A stretch of DNA of 64,000 nt from Blastococcus sp. HT6-4 (GTDB lineage Bacteria; Actinomycetota; Actinomycetes; Mycobacteriales; Geodermatophilaceae), in the NCBI RefSeq assembly GCF_039679125.1, contig NZ_CP155551.1, positions 496,001 to 560,000 on the forward strand. The letters run 5' to 3'. Position numbers and translations under genes: made by a program. The notes beneath the pieces are model-generated. The model had not been told where the DNA came from. It saw only the letters and a list, made by a program, of their open reading frames with translations, and ran no database searches. Numbering within the stretch: the first letter of the stretch is position 1; each line of letters begins with the position of its first letter. Shown piece by piece: positions 30,110 to 38,840 of this stretch.

Positions 30110-31294
30110 TCAGACCGCGCCGGCCGTCTCCGGGACGGCGCCCTCGACCGAGCGGCGCAGTGCCGAGTGCAGCGACTCCGGCGTGAGGACGCCGAGGAAG
30201 TGGTCGCCGTCGAGCACGGCCACCCAGCCGGCCTCGTGCTGCAGCATCGTGGCGAACGCCGTCTTCAGGGAGGCCTCCCGCGGCACCCAGGCGTCCATCC
30301 GCCGGGCCGCCGAGCCGACCGTGCCCGAGCCGCCTGCCCGGTCCAGCGACAGCCAGCCGTGCAGGTTCCCCGCGTCGTCGAGGACGACGGCCCAGCGGGC
30401 GCCGGTGGCCTCCAGGACCGACCGGGCGTCGGCCAGGCCGTCGGCCCGGTGCACGACCGGCGGCCGCTCGAGGTCGGCGGTGTCGATACCGGTGACCGCG
30501 AGCCGCTTGAGCCCGCGGTCGGCGCCCACGAAGTCGGCGACGAACTCGTTGGCCGGCCGGCCGAGCAGCGTGGCGGGCGTGGCGAACTGCTCGACCCGGC
30601 CGCCCTCGCTCATCACCGCGATGCGGTCGCCGATCCGCACGGCCTCCTCGATGTCGTGGGTGACGAACACGATGGTCTTGCGCACCCGATCCTGCAGCCG
30701 GAGGAACTCCGCCTGCAGCCGCTCGCGGACCACCGGGTCGACCGCGGAGAACGGCTCGTCCATCAGCAGCACCGGGGGGTCGGCGGCCAGGGCCCGCGCG
30801 ACGCCGGCCCGCTGCCGCTGCCCTCCGGAGAGGGACGCCGGGTAGCGGTCGCCGTGGACGGCGGGGTCGAGACCCACGGTCTCGAGCAGCTCGTCGACCC
30901 GCGCCCGGATCCGCTGCTTGTCCCACCCCAGCAGCCGCGGGACGGTGCCGACGTTCGCGCGCACCGTCTGGTGCGGGAAGAGCCCGACGCTCTGGATGAC
31001 GTAGCCGATCCGGCGGCGCAGCTGGTCGGGGTCGGCGCGGGTGACGTCCTCGCCGGCGAGGAGGATGCGGCCGGTCGTGGGCTCGATGATCCGGTTGATC
31101 ATCTTCATGGTGGTCGTCTTGCCGCAGCCCGAGGGCCCGACGAGCACGGTCAGCTCCCCGGCGGCGAAGGTCAGGTCGAGCTCCGCGACCCCCACGGTGC
31201 CGTCGGCGTAGACCTTGCTCACGCCCTCCAGCCGGATCTCCACGGCGTCGCCCGACGCGGTCGCCGGCGGGGGAGTGTGCGCAGTAGCGTCCAC
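30110..31294 (-). CDS. Betaine/choline-type ABC transporter ATP-binding protein with CBS domains
   Basis: 394 residues, OpuCA/ProV type. Walker A GPSGCGKTTTMKMINR, Q-loop QSVGLFPH, signature LSGGQRQRAGVARAL, Walker B LLMDEPFSAVDP and the H-loop FVTHDIEEA are intact. The last 130 residues form two CBS repeats, which in this family sense ionic strength or cyclic di-AMP; disA is present in this window, so nucleotide control is plausible but unproven. The divergent permease start is only 26 bases away. GTG 31243 would also be a workable start. Confidence 0.93.
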   Translation of the reverse strand: MDATAHTPPPATASGDAVEIRLEGVSKVYADGTVGVAELDLTFAAGELTVLVGPSGCGKTTTMKMINRIIEPTTGRILLAGEDVTRADPDQLRRRIGYVIQSVGLFPHQTVRANVGTVPRLLGWDKQRIRARVDELLETVGLDPAVHGDRYPASLSGGQRQRAGVARALAADPPVLLMDEPFSAVDPVVRERLQAEFLRLQDRVRKTIVFVTHDIEEAVRIGDRIAVMSEGGRVEQFATPATLLGRPANEFVADFVGADRGLKRLAVTGIDTADLERPPVVHRADGLADARSVLEATGARWAVVLDDAGNLHGWLSLDRAGGSGTVGSAARRMDAWVPREASLKTAFATMLQHEAGWVAVLDGDHFLGVLTPESLHSALRRSVEGAVPETAGAV

Positions 31295-31320
31295 GGGGTG
31301 GCCCTCCTGGGAAGCGCCCG

Positions 31321-32031
31321 GTGCTGAGCGCCGGAGCTGCGACGTCCGCGCCCGGTCGGGTGCTGGCCGCGGACGAGGCGCCGAACCCGTGGTTCGACGC
31401 GTCCTACGTGGTCGAGAACTGGGACACCATTGTGCGGTACCTGGACGAGCACGTCAGGCTGACGATCGGTGCGGTCGTCCTCGGGGCGCTCATCGCCCTC
31501 CCGCTGGCCCTGCTCGCCCGCCGCACGCGCTGGCTGGCCGGCCCGGTGCTGGGGCTGTCCGCCGCCGTCTACACGATCCCGTCCCTGGCGATGTTCGCGT
31601 TCGTCTTCCCGTTCACCGGTCTCTCGGCGACGACGGTGCTGATCGGGCTGGTGGTGTACTCCCTGGTCATCCTGGTGCGGAACTTCCTGACCGGCCTGCA
31701 GTCGGTCCCGCCCGACGTGCGCGAGGCCGCCCGCGGCATGGGCTACGGCCCCGTCCGGCTGTTCTGGCAGATCGACCTGCCCCTCGCGCTGCCGGCGTTC
31801 ATGGCCGGCCTGCGGATCGCGACGGTCTCCACGGTGGCGCTGGTGACGGTGGGCGTGCTCGTGGGCCACGGTGGGCTCGGGCAGCTGATCTTCGGCGGCT
31901 TCAACGCGAACTTCTACCGGGCCGCGATCGTCACCGGCACCGTCGGCTGCGTGCTGCTCGCCCTGGTCGCCGACGTGCTGCTCGCCGGGGTGGAGCGGCT
32001 GGTCACGCCGTGGGCGCGGGTGGGCGCGTGA
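31321..32031 (+). CDS. Betaine/choline-type ABC transporter permease 1
   Basis: 236 residues with five or six transmembrane segments. The EAA loop reads VREAARGMGYGPVRLFWQIDLPLALP near residue 140 (split across the loop), the BPD transport signature. The N-terminal patch WFDASYVVENWDTIVRYL resembles OpuCB. GTG 31321 follows GGGAAG at 31309-31314. The stop overlaps permease 2 by GTGA, so the two likely form a heterodimer. Confidence 0.9.
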   Translation: MLSAGAATSAPGRVLAADEAPNPWFDASYVVENWDTIVRYLDEHVRLTIGAVVLGALIALPLALLARRTRWLAGPVLGLSAAVYTIPSLAMFAFVFPFTGLSATTVLIGLVVYSLVILVRNFLTGLQSVPPDVREAARGMGYGPVRLFWQIDLPLALPAFMAGLRIATVSTVALVTVGVLVGHGGLGQLIFGGFNANFYRAAIVTGTVGCVLLALVADVLLAGVERLVTPWARVGA

Positions 32032-32750
32032 ACGCCTTCGGCGAGGCGCTCGTCTACCTCAACGACCCGCTCAACTGGACCCGCCGGGGCGGCATCCTCC
32101 ACCTGCTCGTCGAGCACCTCACGATCTCCGCGGTGGCGGTGCTGGCGGCGCTCGTCGTGGCGGTGCCCGTGGGCATCGCGCTCGGCAGCGCCGGCCGCGG
32201 ACGTGGCGTGGTCGTGGTGCTGTCCAACGTCAGCCGGGCCGTGCCCACCCTGGCGCTGCTGACCCTGTTCGCCGTGAGCCCGATCGGCTTCGGCGCCCGG
32301 GCCACCACCATCGCGCTCGCGGTCTTCGCCGTCCCGCCGATCCTCACCAACACCTACGTCGGGTTCCGGGGGGTCGACGCCGACGTCCGGGAGGCGGCCC
32401 GGGGGATGGGCCTGAGCCGGGGGCAGGTGATCCGCCGGGTCGAGTTCCCGCTGGCGCTCCCGCTGGTCATGACCGGGGTGCGGACGGCGGCGGTGCAGGT
32501 CGTCGCGACGGCGGCGCTGGCCGCGCTCGTCGCCGGCGGTGGCCTGGGCCGGATCGTCGCGCTCGGCTTCGGGCAGCAGGACTACGGCCAGATCATCGCC
32601 GGTGCACTTCTCATCGCCGCGCTGGCGCTGCTCACCGAGGTGGCCCTGGTGGTGCTCACCTGGGCCGTCAGGCCCGGGCCGCGCCGGATCCCGTTCCCGC
32701 CCCGCCGACGACGCCCGGCCGAACCCGCCGCGGCCGCGATGCGGGTCTGA
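32028..32750 (+). CDS. Betaine/choline-type ABC transporter permease 2
   Basis: 240 residues, paralogous to permease 1. The EAA loop reads VREAARGMGLSRGQVIRRV; the N-terminus FGEALVYLNDPLNW is typical of the OpuCD-like partner. The C-terminus ends in an Arg/Pro-rich cytoplasmic tail. GTG 32028 overlaps the preceding stop. A gap of 153 bases before the binding-protein gene holds an imperfect dyad around 32791-32814 (CCGGATTGC...GCGCAACCGG) that could be an operator. Confidence 0.9.
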   Translation: MNAFGEALVYLNDPLNWTRRGGILHLLVEHLTISAVAVLAALVVAVPVGIALGSAGRGRGVVVVLSNVSRAVPTLALLTLFAVSPIGFGARATTIALAVFAVPPILTNTYVGFRGVDADVREAARGMGLSRGQVIRRVEFPLALPLVMTGVRTAAVQVVATAALAALVAGGGLGRIVALGFGQQDYGQIIAGALLIAALALLTEVALVVLTWAVRPGPRRIPFPPRRRRPAEPAAAAMRV

Positions 32751-32903
32751 CCGGCGGGGCCGGATCACCGGACGGCGACGGGACGCGCAGCCGGATTGCA
32801 TTGTGCGCAACCGGCGGTGTTCGATGGGCCCCGCGGGAATCCTCTCGCCAGACACGCGTGGCAGCCGGGCTGCCACGGGACACAGAAGGCGGGGCGTCGA
32901 ACC

Positions 32904-33905
32904 ATGCGTGCACGCACACGGCTCATCACTTCCCTCGCGTTCGCGGTCGCGCTGACCGCGGCCTGCGGGGAGTCCGGCTCCTCGGGCACCAGCGGGGGAG
33001 GGGGAGGGGGCGGCGGCACCGCCGCGTCGGGCGACGCCTGCGCCCCGATCCCCGGTGACCAGCTGGTGGTCCTCGAGGACGACCAGAACCTGCAGAACGC
33101 CGACAACATCATCCCCGCGGTCAACGCCGAGACCGCCCAGGCCAACCCGGCGCTGCTGCCGAACCTGAACCAGGTGTCGGCCGAGCTGACCACCGACGAG
33201 CTGATCGAGATGAACGCGGCCGTCGAGGTGCAGCGGGAGAGCGCCGAGGACGTCGCCGCCGCCTGGGTCGTGGAGAACATCGACGACGGCAGCCTCGAGC
33301 AGGGCAGCGGCGCGATCACGGTCGGCGGGGCCAACTTCCCCGAGTCGTCGATCCTGGCCAACATCTACGCGGACGTGCTGCAGAAGGCCGGGTTCGACGC
33401 GACCGTCCAGGAGGTCGGCAACCGCGAGCTGTACCTGCAGGCGCTGCAGGCGGGGGACATCGACGTCTTCCCGGAGTACCTCGCCACGGTGACCGAGACC
33501 CTGGAGGGCGACGTGGCCACGGTGGTCGCGTCCGGTGACGTCGAGGAGACGGTGGCCGCCCTGGAGCCGCTCGCCGCCGAGGCCGGGCTGGTCTTCGGCG
33601 AGCCGTCGGAGGCCGCCGACCAGAACGCCTTCGCGGTCACCCAGGCGTTCGCCGACGAGCTGGGGGTCAGCACCCTCTCCGAGCTGGCCGAGGCCTGCGA
33701 CGACGGCTCGCTGATCCTCGGGGGGCCGGCCGAGTGCCCGGAGCGGCCGTACTGCCAGCCGGGCCTGGAGGAGACCTACGGCCTGGAGTTCGCCGAGTTC
33801 CGCACGCTGGACACCGGCGGCCCGCTGACCCGCGCCGCCATCGAGCGCGGCGAGATCTCGTTGGGCCTCGTCTTCAGCTCGGCCGGCTTCCTCGCCGAGG
33901 GCTGA
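32904..33905 (+). CDS. Betaine/choline-type substrate-binding lipoprotein, circularly permuted
   Basis: 333-residue lipoprotein: a signal peptide ends LTAAC with lipidated Cys21, followed by a Gly-rich linker. OpuAC-type sequence is present, but in permuted order. Residues 53-123 (QLVVLEDDQNLQNADNIIP, then LTTDELIEMNAAVEV) match what is normally the C-terminal end of the domain. A linker (about 124-136) leads to ITVGGANFPESSILANIYAD, normally the N-terminus, and the chain ends GEISLGLVFSSAGFLAEG, which normally precedes LVVLED. It probably binds betaine, choline or a related compatible solute and delivers it to the two permeases. Confidence 0.88.
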   Translation: MRARTRLITSLAFAVALTAACGESGSSGTSGGGGGGGGTAASGDACAPIPGDQLVVLEDDQNLQNADNIIPAVNAETAQANPALLPNLNQVSAELTTDELIEMNAAVEVQRESAEDVAAAWVVENIDDGSLEQGSGAITVGGANFPESSILANIYADVLQKAGFDATVQEVGNRELYLQALQAGDIDVFPEYLATVTETLEGDVATVVASGDVEETVAALEPLAAEAGLVFGEPSEAADQNAFAVTQAFADELGVSTLSELAEACDDGSLILGGPAECPERPYCQPGLEETYGLEFAEFRTLDTGGPLTRAAIERGEISLGLVFSSAGFLAEG

Positions 33906-33908
33906 CCA

Positions 33909-33968
33909 GGCATAGGAGGCCATGCATACGGATTGCCCTCGAGAACCGTAGGCACAGCCTCCTATGCC
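33909..33968. terminator. Long composite palindrome between convergent genes
   Basis: Outer arms GGCATAGGAGGC (33909-33920) and GCCTCCTATGCC (33957-33968) pair perfectly over 12 bp. Inside them TGC/GCA and TACGG/CCGTA (33927-33931 and 33946-33950) extend the stem with small mismatches. It starts four bases after the binding-protein stop and abuts the TAG stop of the opposing DUF1684 gene, so it can serve as a bidirectional terminator. The AT content of the arms is unusual for this genome. Confidence 0.7.
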
Positions 33969-34574
33969 CTAGTACCAGCCGCCGGGGGGCAGCAGCTCCC
34001 CGGCGGCGACGGCCGGGCCGATCCGGTTGCCCTCCGGCGCCAGCGGGCACGACCAGCGCGGGTCGTAGGCGCACGACGGGTGGTAGGCGAAGTTCAGGTC
34101 GACCACCAGCCGGTCGCCGGCGCCGCCGAGGTCGGCGCCCTTGACCGTGTCGAGCAGGTACCGCCCGCCCCCGTAGGTGGTGCCGCCGGCGCTGCCGTCC
34201 CGCAGCGGGAGGAACACCCCGCCGCCGTAGAGCGCCACCCACCACACGTCCAGCCGCCCGAGACCCGGCAGCGTCACCGCGCCGATGCGGTCGAGCGGCA
34301 CGACGCCGTCGGCCGCCGTGGGCACCTCCAGGCGGAGCGGCGCAGCCGGCTCCACCACCGGCTCGAACCGCAGCGCCGGGTCGTACGGGGCCACCGGCAG
34401 GCCGGTGAACGACGCCCGCGCCGCCGCGTCGAGCGGTGACTGCGGATGGCCGGCGAACAGCTCGTCACGGCCGTCCCGCCACAGGCGCCGGCCCCGCTCC
34501 GGATCGGGGGTGTCGCGGACCGCGGCGTGCAGCGCGGCCATCCGGCGGCGCCAGTCAAGCAACGACAGGCTCAT
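33969..34574 (-). CDS. DUF1684 family protein
   Basis: 201 residues, cytosolic. The family pattern is clear: LLDWRRRMAALHAAVRD start, then GRDELFAGHPQSPL, a central beta-rich region, FLPLRDGSAGGTTYGGGRYLLD and the C-terminal DLNFAYHPSCAYDPRWSCPLAPEGNR. The conserved Tyr, His and two Cys residues suggest a binding or catalytic site, but the biochemical role is not established. ATG 34574 is the only good start before the conserved core. Confidence 0.88.
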   Translation of the reverse strand: MSLSLLDWRRRMAALHAAVRDTPDPERGRRLWRDGRDELFAGHPQSPLDAAARASFTGLPVAPYDPALRFEPVVEPAAPLRLEVPTAADGVVPLDRIGAVTLPGLGRLDVWWVALYGGGVFLPLRDGSAGGTTYGGGRYLLDTVKGADLGGAGDRLVVDLNFAYHPSCAYDPRWSCPLAPEGNRIGPAVAAGELLPPGGWY

Positions 34575-34654
34575 CCCCGCACTGTGGCAGGCGACCACGG
34601 TCGGCACGGGCACGAATGCTCCCCGTGAGCGCCACTCGTCGCTACGCTGGGGCC

Positions 34655-35977
34655 ATGCCACGCCGCGAGGACGACGTCGTCGCCCGTGGCCGTCCGTCGG
34701 GTGGCTCGCGGACGCTGCTCCAGGCGGGCGGTTTCGTGCTCGCCGTGGGGGCCACGCTGGCGGTGTTCCTGACCGAGAACGCGCAGCTGCTGCGGATCGC
34801 CGTCGTCGCCGTGGCCTGGGCGTTCGTGCTCGCCACCGTCGCCCTGGGCCGGCGCGACGCCGACCGGGTGCGGGCGGCCGCCCGCGAGGCCGAGCTGCGC
34901 CGCGCGTACGAGCTGGAGCTGGAGCGGGAGGTGGCCGCGCGCCGCGAGTACGAGCTGGAGCTCGAGAACGAGCTGCGCCGCGAGACCGAGGGCTCGATGC
35001 GCGAGGAGCTCGACGCGCTGCGCGGGGACATCGCGTCGCTCACCGACCTCCGGGACGAGGTCGCGCGGGTGTCGGCCCTGCGCGGGGACATTGCCGCGCT
35101 GGGCGGGTTGCGCGACGAGGTGGCCCGGGTGGCGGCCCTGCGCGACGACGTCCTGGCGCTGACCGGCATGCGGGAGGAGCTGGGCCAGCTCGCGGCGCTG
35201 CGCGAGGACATGGGCCGGCTGCGGGCCGAGCTCGCCGAGCAGCTGTCCAGCGAGATGCTCGTCGAGCGGATCGTCATGCGGACCCAGGCCAGCCGGGTCC
35301 CCGGGGAGGCCGGTCGGCTCGACGGCCCGCCGCGCACCCTCGACGCCGGGGGCTCCTGGAGCGAGGAGTCGCCACCCCGTGAGCTGACCGGTGGCTGGCC
35401 GGCGATCCGGCTGGACGAGCCGCGCCCCACCCAGCAGTTCGAGCAGGTGCGCACCAGCACCTGGTCTGCGGCGACCCCGCCGGCTGCCGCCGCCGTCCCG
35501 GTTCCCCCTCCGCCGGCCCGTCCCGCGGCCGCGCGCCCGGTTCCACGCGCGCGCCCGGCACCGGCCGCGCCGCGCCCGCCGGTTCCCCCGGCGTTCGACC
35601 GGCACGACCGCGCCGCGGCGCACGAGGACGACCCCTACCTGGGGTCCGCGCGCTCCTGGCGCACCGCGGCCGAGCCCCCGTCCCCGGCCCCCGTCCCGGT
35701 CGACGACGGACCGCGCCGCCGGCGCACCGACGACGACGCACCGGTGCGGCCCGTGCCGGGGGAGTTCGCCGCGACCACGCAGCACCCGGCCGCCCCGCCG
35801 GCGTGGGCGGCCCCGCAGCCGGCCGAGGCGGGCAGCGGGCCCGACGCCACCGACCGGCTGGCGCGGATCCTCGCCGAGAACGGGGTCAGCCCGTCCTCGG
35901 GCGGCCGCCGCCGGCGCCGCTACCGGGAGGACGGCGAGTCAGACGACGTCCTGGCCCGGGTGCTCGGCCGCAGCTGA
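34655..35977 (+). CDS. Membrane-anchored coiled-coil protein, DUF6779-like (Rv3604c position)
   Basis: 440 residues. Two hydrophobic helices (about 23-40 and 45-63) are followed by a charged helical region (about 70-205) with heptads and near-repeats such as LRDEVARVSALRGDIAAL and LRDEVARVAALRDDVLAL, predicting a long coiled coil. The second half is Pro/Ala/Arg-rich and probably disordered, ending TDRLARILAENG and DDVLARVLGRS. ATG 34655 has TACGCT (34643-34648) six bases upstream, so a leaderless mRNA is likely. The function is unknown; the position between folK-DUF3180 and the pan genes is conserved. Confidence 0.82.
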   Translation: MPRREDDVVARGRPSGGSRTLLQAGGFVLAVGATLAVFLTENAQLLRIAVVAVAWAFVLATVALGRRDADRVRAAAREAELRRAYELELEREVAARREYELELENELRRETEGSMREELDALRGDIASLTDLRDEVARVSALRGDIAALGGLRDEVARVAALRDDVLALTGMREELGQLAALREDMGRLRAELAEQLSSEMLVERIVMRTQASRVPGEAGRLDGPPRTLDAGGSWSEESPPRELTGGWPAIRLDEPRPTQQFEQVRTSTWSAATPPAAAAVPVPPPPARPAAARPVPRARPAPAAPRPPVPPAFDRHDRAAAHEDDPYLGSARSWRTAAEPPSPAPVPVDDGPRRRRTDDDAPVRPVPGEFAATTQHPAAPPAWAAPQPAEAGSGPDATDRLARILAENGVSPSSGGRRRRRYREDGESDDVLARVLGRS

Positions 35978-35983
35978 CCCGGG

Positions 35984-36736
35984 TCAGCGGGGGCCGCGAG
36001 AGAGCCCGCCGCCGTCGATCACGAGGGTCTGGCCGGTGACCCAGCCGGCGCCGTCGCCCAGGAGGTAGGCCGCGGCCTCGCCGACGTCCTCGGGCGTGCC
36101 CAGGCGGGCCATCGGGTAGACCTGCGCGGCCTCGGCCTCGCGGCCCTCGTACAGGGCTCCGGCGAACCGGGTCTTCACCACCGCCGGCGCCACCGCGTTC
36201 ACCCGCACCTTCGGGGCGAGTTCCACTGCCAGCTGGGTGGTCAGGTTGATCAGCGCCGCCTTGCTCACGCCGTAGGCGCCGATCTCCTGCGAGGAGCGCA
36301 GCCCGGCCACCGAGGCGACGAACAGCACCGATCCGCCGTGCTCGGACATCCAGGCCCGCCAGGCCTCCTGCACCAGGCCCAGGGCGCCGACCACGTTGGT
36401 GTCCAGGATCTTCCGGCAGGCGTCGAGCTCGAGGTCCATGAGCGGGCCGTAGGCCGGGTTGATGCCGACGTTGCCGACCAGCACGTCCAGGCTGCCGAAC
36501 GTCTCGACCGCCGTGCGCGCCGCCGTCGCCCGGTGCTCGGGGTCGCCGGCGTTGCCCGCGACGGCGACGGCCACCTCGGCCCCGCCGAGCTCCTCGACCG
36601 CCTCGGCCAGCGCGTCGGGCTTGCGCGCGGTGAGCACCACCCGCGCCCCGCGCTCGACCAGGCTCCGGGCGATGCCCAGGCCGATGCCCCGGCTGCCGCC
36701 GGTGACCAGTGCGGTGCGTCCTTCGAACGTGTGCAC
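35984..36736 (-). CDS. Short-chain dehydrogenase/reductase
   Basis: 250-residue classical SDR. The NAD(P) motif TGGSRGIGLG is near residue 13, NVGIN takes the place of NNAG, the catalytic Ser is in VASVAG, and the Y-x-x-x-K is in YGVSKAAL near 155; the C-terminus ends with the typical GQTLVIDGGG. It is likely an NADPH-dependent carbonyl reductase, with substrate unassigned. GTG 36736 follows GGGAGG, and TACCGT (36772-36767) could be its -10. Confidence 0.92.
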   Translation of the reverse strand: MHTFEGRTALVTGGSRGIGLGIARSLVERGARVVLTARKPDALAEAVEELGGAEVAVAVAGNAGDPEHRATAARTAVETFGSLDVLVGNVGINPAYGPLMDLELDACRKILDTNVVGALGLVQEAWRAWMSEHGGSVLFVASVAGLRSSQEIGAYGVSKAALINLTTQLAVELAPKVRVNAVAPAVVKTRFAGALYEGREAEAAQVYPMARLGTPEDVGEAAAYLLGDGAGWVTGQTLVIDGGGLSRGPR

Positions 36737-36955
36737 GCTGCCTCCCTCGCCGATGTGCCGGCCGTCACGGTAGGGCGGACCGCTTCACCGCCGTCCGCCG
36801 GGGGCCACGGGCACGCGTGAGCCATGACACAGCAACCAGGCGTTGCGGGCGGGCGCACACTGGTTCCAGACTCGCCACCGGCACGTCGCCCGCGTGACAC
36901 GCAGACGGTTGCAGCGGGCGCCGTCCGGCGCACGAGCAGCACGACCCCGTACGAC

Positions 36956-36981
36956 CGCGATCTCCGACCGCGGAGATCGCG
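36956..36981 (+). promoter_or_regulatory. Perfect 11-bp inverted repeat upstream of the DUF2520-pan operon
   Basis: CGCGATCTCCG and CGGAGATCGCG flank a four-base loop (ACCG), 45 bases before the ATG at 37027. The 290-base gap it sits in holds no gene. It could be an operator, a leader hairpin or an attenuator. Nothing identifies the factor. Confidence 0.45.
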
Positions 36982-37026
36982 CCCGACGTCCGGTACCCGC
37001 CAGGGACTGGAACGAGAGGTGCACCG

Positions 37027-37986
37027 ATGCCTGCTGCCCGCAGGACCGTCCGCGCGCTGCTGGGCCCCGCCCACGCGCATGCCCGCCCGGCCGACGCCCC
37101 CGCCCGCCTCCGGGTCGGGATCATCGGCGCCGGCCGTGTCGGCGCCGTCCTGGGCTCCGCCCTCGCCGCCGCCGGCCACGACGTCGCCGCCGCCTCCGGC
37201 CTCTCCGCGGCCTCCGCCGGGCGCGCCGCCCGGCTGCTCCCCGGGGTGCCGCTGCTGGCCGCCGACGAGGTCGTCGCCGCCGCCGACCTGGTGGTCCTCG
37301 CCGTTCCCGACGACACCCTCCCCGGCCTCGTCGCCGGGCTCGCCGAGACCGGCGCCTGGCGCGCCGGTCAGCTGGCCTTCCACACCTCCGGCGCCCACGG
37401 GCTGGCTGTCCTCGCCCCGGCCGAGCAGGCCGGGGTGCTCACCCTGGCGCTGCACCCGGCGATGACCTTCACCGGGGCGGTCGAGGACGCCGACCGGCTC
37501 GACGGCGCGCCGTTCGGCGTGACCAGCCGCCCGGAGCACCGCCCCGTGGCCGAGACGCTGGTCCTCGAGATGGGCGGCGAGCCGTTCTTCGTCGCGGAGG
37601 CCGACCGCGGGCTGTACCACGCGGCGCTGGTCACCGGCGCCAACCACCTGGTCACGCTGGTCGCCGAGGCCGCCGACCTGCTGCGCACCGCGGGGGTGGC
37701 CGAGCCCGCCCGGGTGCTCGCCCCGCTCCTGACCGCCGCGCTGGACAACGGGCTGCGCCGGGGCGACCGCGGGCTCACCGGCCCGGTCAGCCGGGGGGAC
37801 GCAGGCACGGTCGGCCACCACCTGCAGACCCTCACCGAGCGCGCGCCCGACGCGGTCGCCGCCTACGTGGCCATGGCCCGGCGCACCGCCGAGCGCACGC
37901 TGGCCGACGGCCGGCTGAAGCCGCACGAGGCGGCCCCGGTGCTCGAGGCCCTGGCTGCAGCCCGGCACGGGACCCCCCTCCGGTGA
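37027..37986 (+). CDS. Rossmann-like and DUF2520 domain protein
   Basis: 319 residues. The N-terminal NAD(P)-binding motif is [17 protein letters not shown] near residue 31; the middle carries [13 protein letters not shown] and HTSGAHGL; the helical C-terminal DUF2520 domain contains HPAMTFTG and [15 protein letters not shown]. It resembles ketopantoate reductase-type or pyrroline-5-carboxylate reductase-type enzymes. Its fixed place before panC (as Rv3603c) makes a ketopantoate reductase role an attractive inference, not a demonstrated one. Its stop overlaps panC by GTGA. Confidence 0.88.
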   Translation: MPAARRTVRALLGPAHAHARPADAPARLRVGIIGAGRVGAVLGSALAAAGHDVAAASGLSAASAGRAARLLPGVPLLAADEVVAAADLVVLAVPDDTLPGLVAGLAETGAWRAGQLAFHTSGAHGLAVLAPAEQAGVLTLALHPAMTFTGAVEDADRLDGAPFGVTSRPEHRPVAETLVLEMGGEPFFVAEADRGLYHAALVTGANHLVTLVAEAADLLRTAGVAEPARVLAPLLTAALDNGLRRGDRGLTGPVSRGDAGTVGHHLQTLTERAPDAVAAYVAMARRTAERTLADGRLKPHEAAPVLEALAAARHGTPLR

Positions 37987-38840
37987 GCCGGGTCGGAATT
38001 CTGCCCGCGGTCGCCGAGTCCGTCGCCGAGCTGCGCGGGCTGGTCGCCGCGCTGCCCGGTCCGGTCGCCCTGGTGCCCACCATGGGGGCGCTGCACGAGG
38101 GTCACCGCACCCTGGTCCGGGCCGCCCGAGCCCGCGCCGGCAGCGTGGTCGTCTCCGTGTTCGTCAACCCGACGCAGTTCGGCCCCGGCGAGGACTTCGA
38201 CCGCTACCCCCGCACCTGGGACGCCGACCTCGCCGCGCTGGCCGAGGAGGGCGCCGACGTCGTCTTCCACCCGCCGGTGGAGGAGGTCTACCCGCCCGCC
38301 GCGCTGGGTGTGACCGTCGACCCCGGCCCGCTCGGCTCGGTGCTCGAGGGTGCGGTCCGCCCGGGTCACTTCGCCGGCGTGCTCACCGTCGTCGCCAAGC
38401 TGGTCGGGCTGGTCCAACCCGACCTCGCGTTCTTCGGCGAGAAGGACTACCAGCAGCTCACCCTGATCCGGGCGATGGCCCGGGAGCTGGCGCTGGGCGT
38501 CGAGGTCGTCGGCGTGCCCACCGTCCGGGAGGACGACGGCATGGCGCTGTCCAGCCGCAACCGCTACCTCGACCCGGAACAGCGCCGGACCGCATCGGCG
38601 TTGAACCGGGCACTGCGGGCGGGGGCCGCCGCCGGCCCGCGGGGTGCTGCCGCGGTGCTCGCCGCCGCCCGGTCCGTCCTGGCCGAGGCGCCGGAGCTGG
38701 TTCAGGACTACCTCGAACTCACCGATACCGACCTGGGACCGGCGCCCGCCACCGGGCCCGCCCGCCTGCTCGTCGCCGCGCGCGCCGGCACGACCCGACT
38801 CCTCGACAACACCGCCGTCCAGCTGGGAGAGCCCCGATGA
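37983..38840 (+). CDS. panC: Pantothenate synthetase
   Basis: 285 residues; ligates pantoate and beta-alanine with ATP. The class I HIGH-like motif is [10 protein letters not shown] near residue 35, the Q in VNPTQFG, the block FGEKDYQQL, and the KMSKS-like [10 protein letters not shown]. The length is normal. GTG 37983 is coupled to the preceding stop, and the stop overlaps panD by ATGA. Confidence 0.96.
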   Translation: MSRVGILPAVAESVAELRGLVAALPGPVALVPTMGALHEGHRTLVRAARARAGSVVVSVFVNPTQFGPGEDFDRYPRTWDADLAALAEEGADVVFHPPVEEVYPPAALGVTVDPGPLGSVLEGAVRPGHFAGVLTVVAKLVGLVQPDLAFFGEKDYQQLTLIRAMARELALGVEVVGVPTVREDDGMALSSRNRYLDPEQRRTASALNRALRAGAAAGPRGAAAVLAAARSVLAEAPELVQDYLELTDTDLGPAPATGPARLLVAARAGTTRLLDNTAVQLGEPR

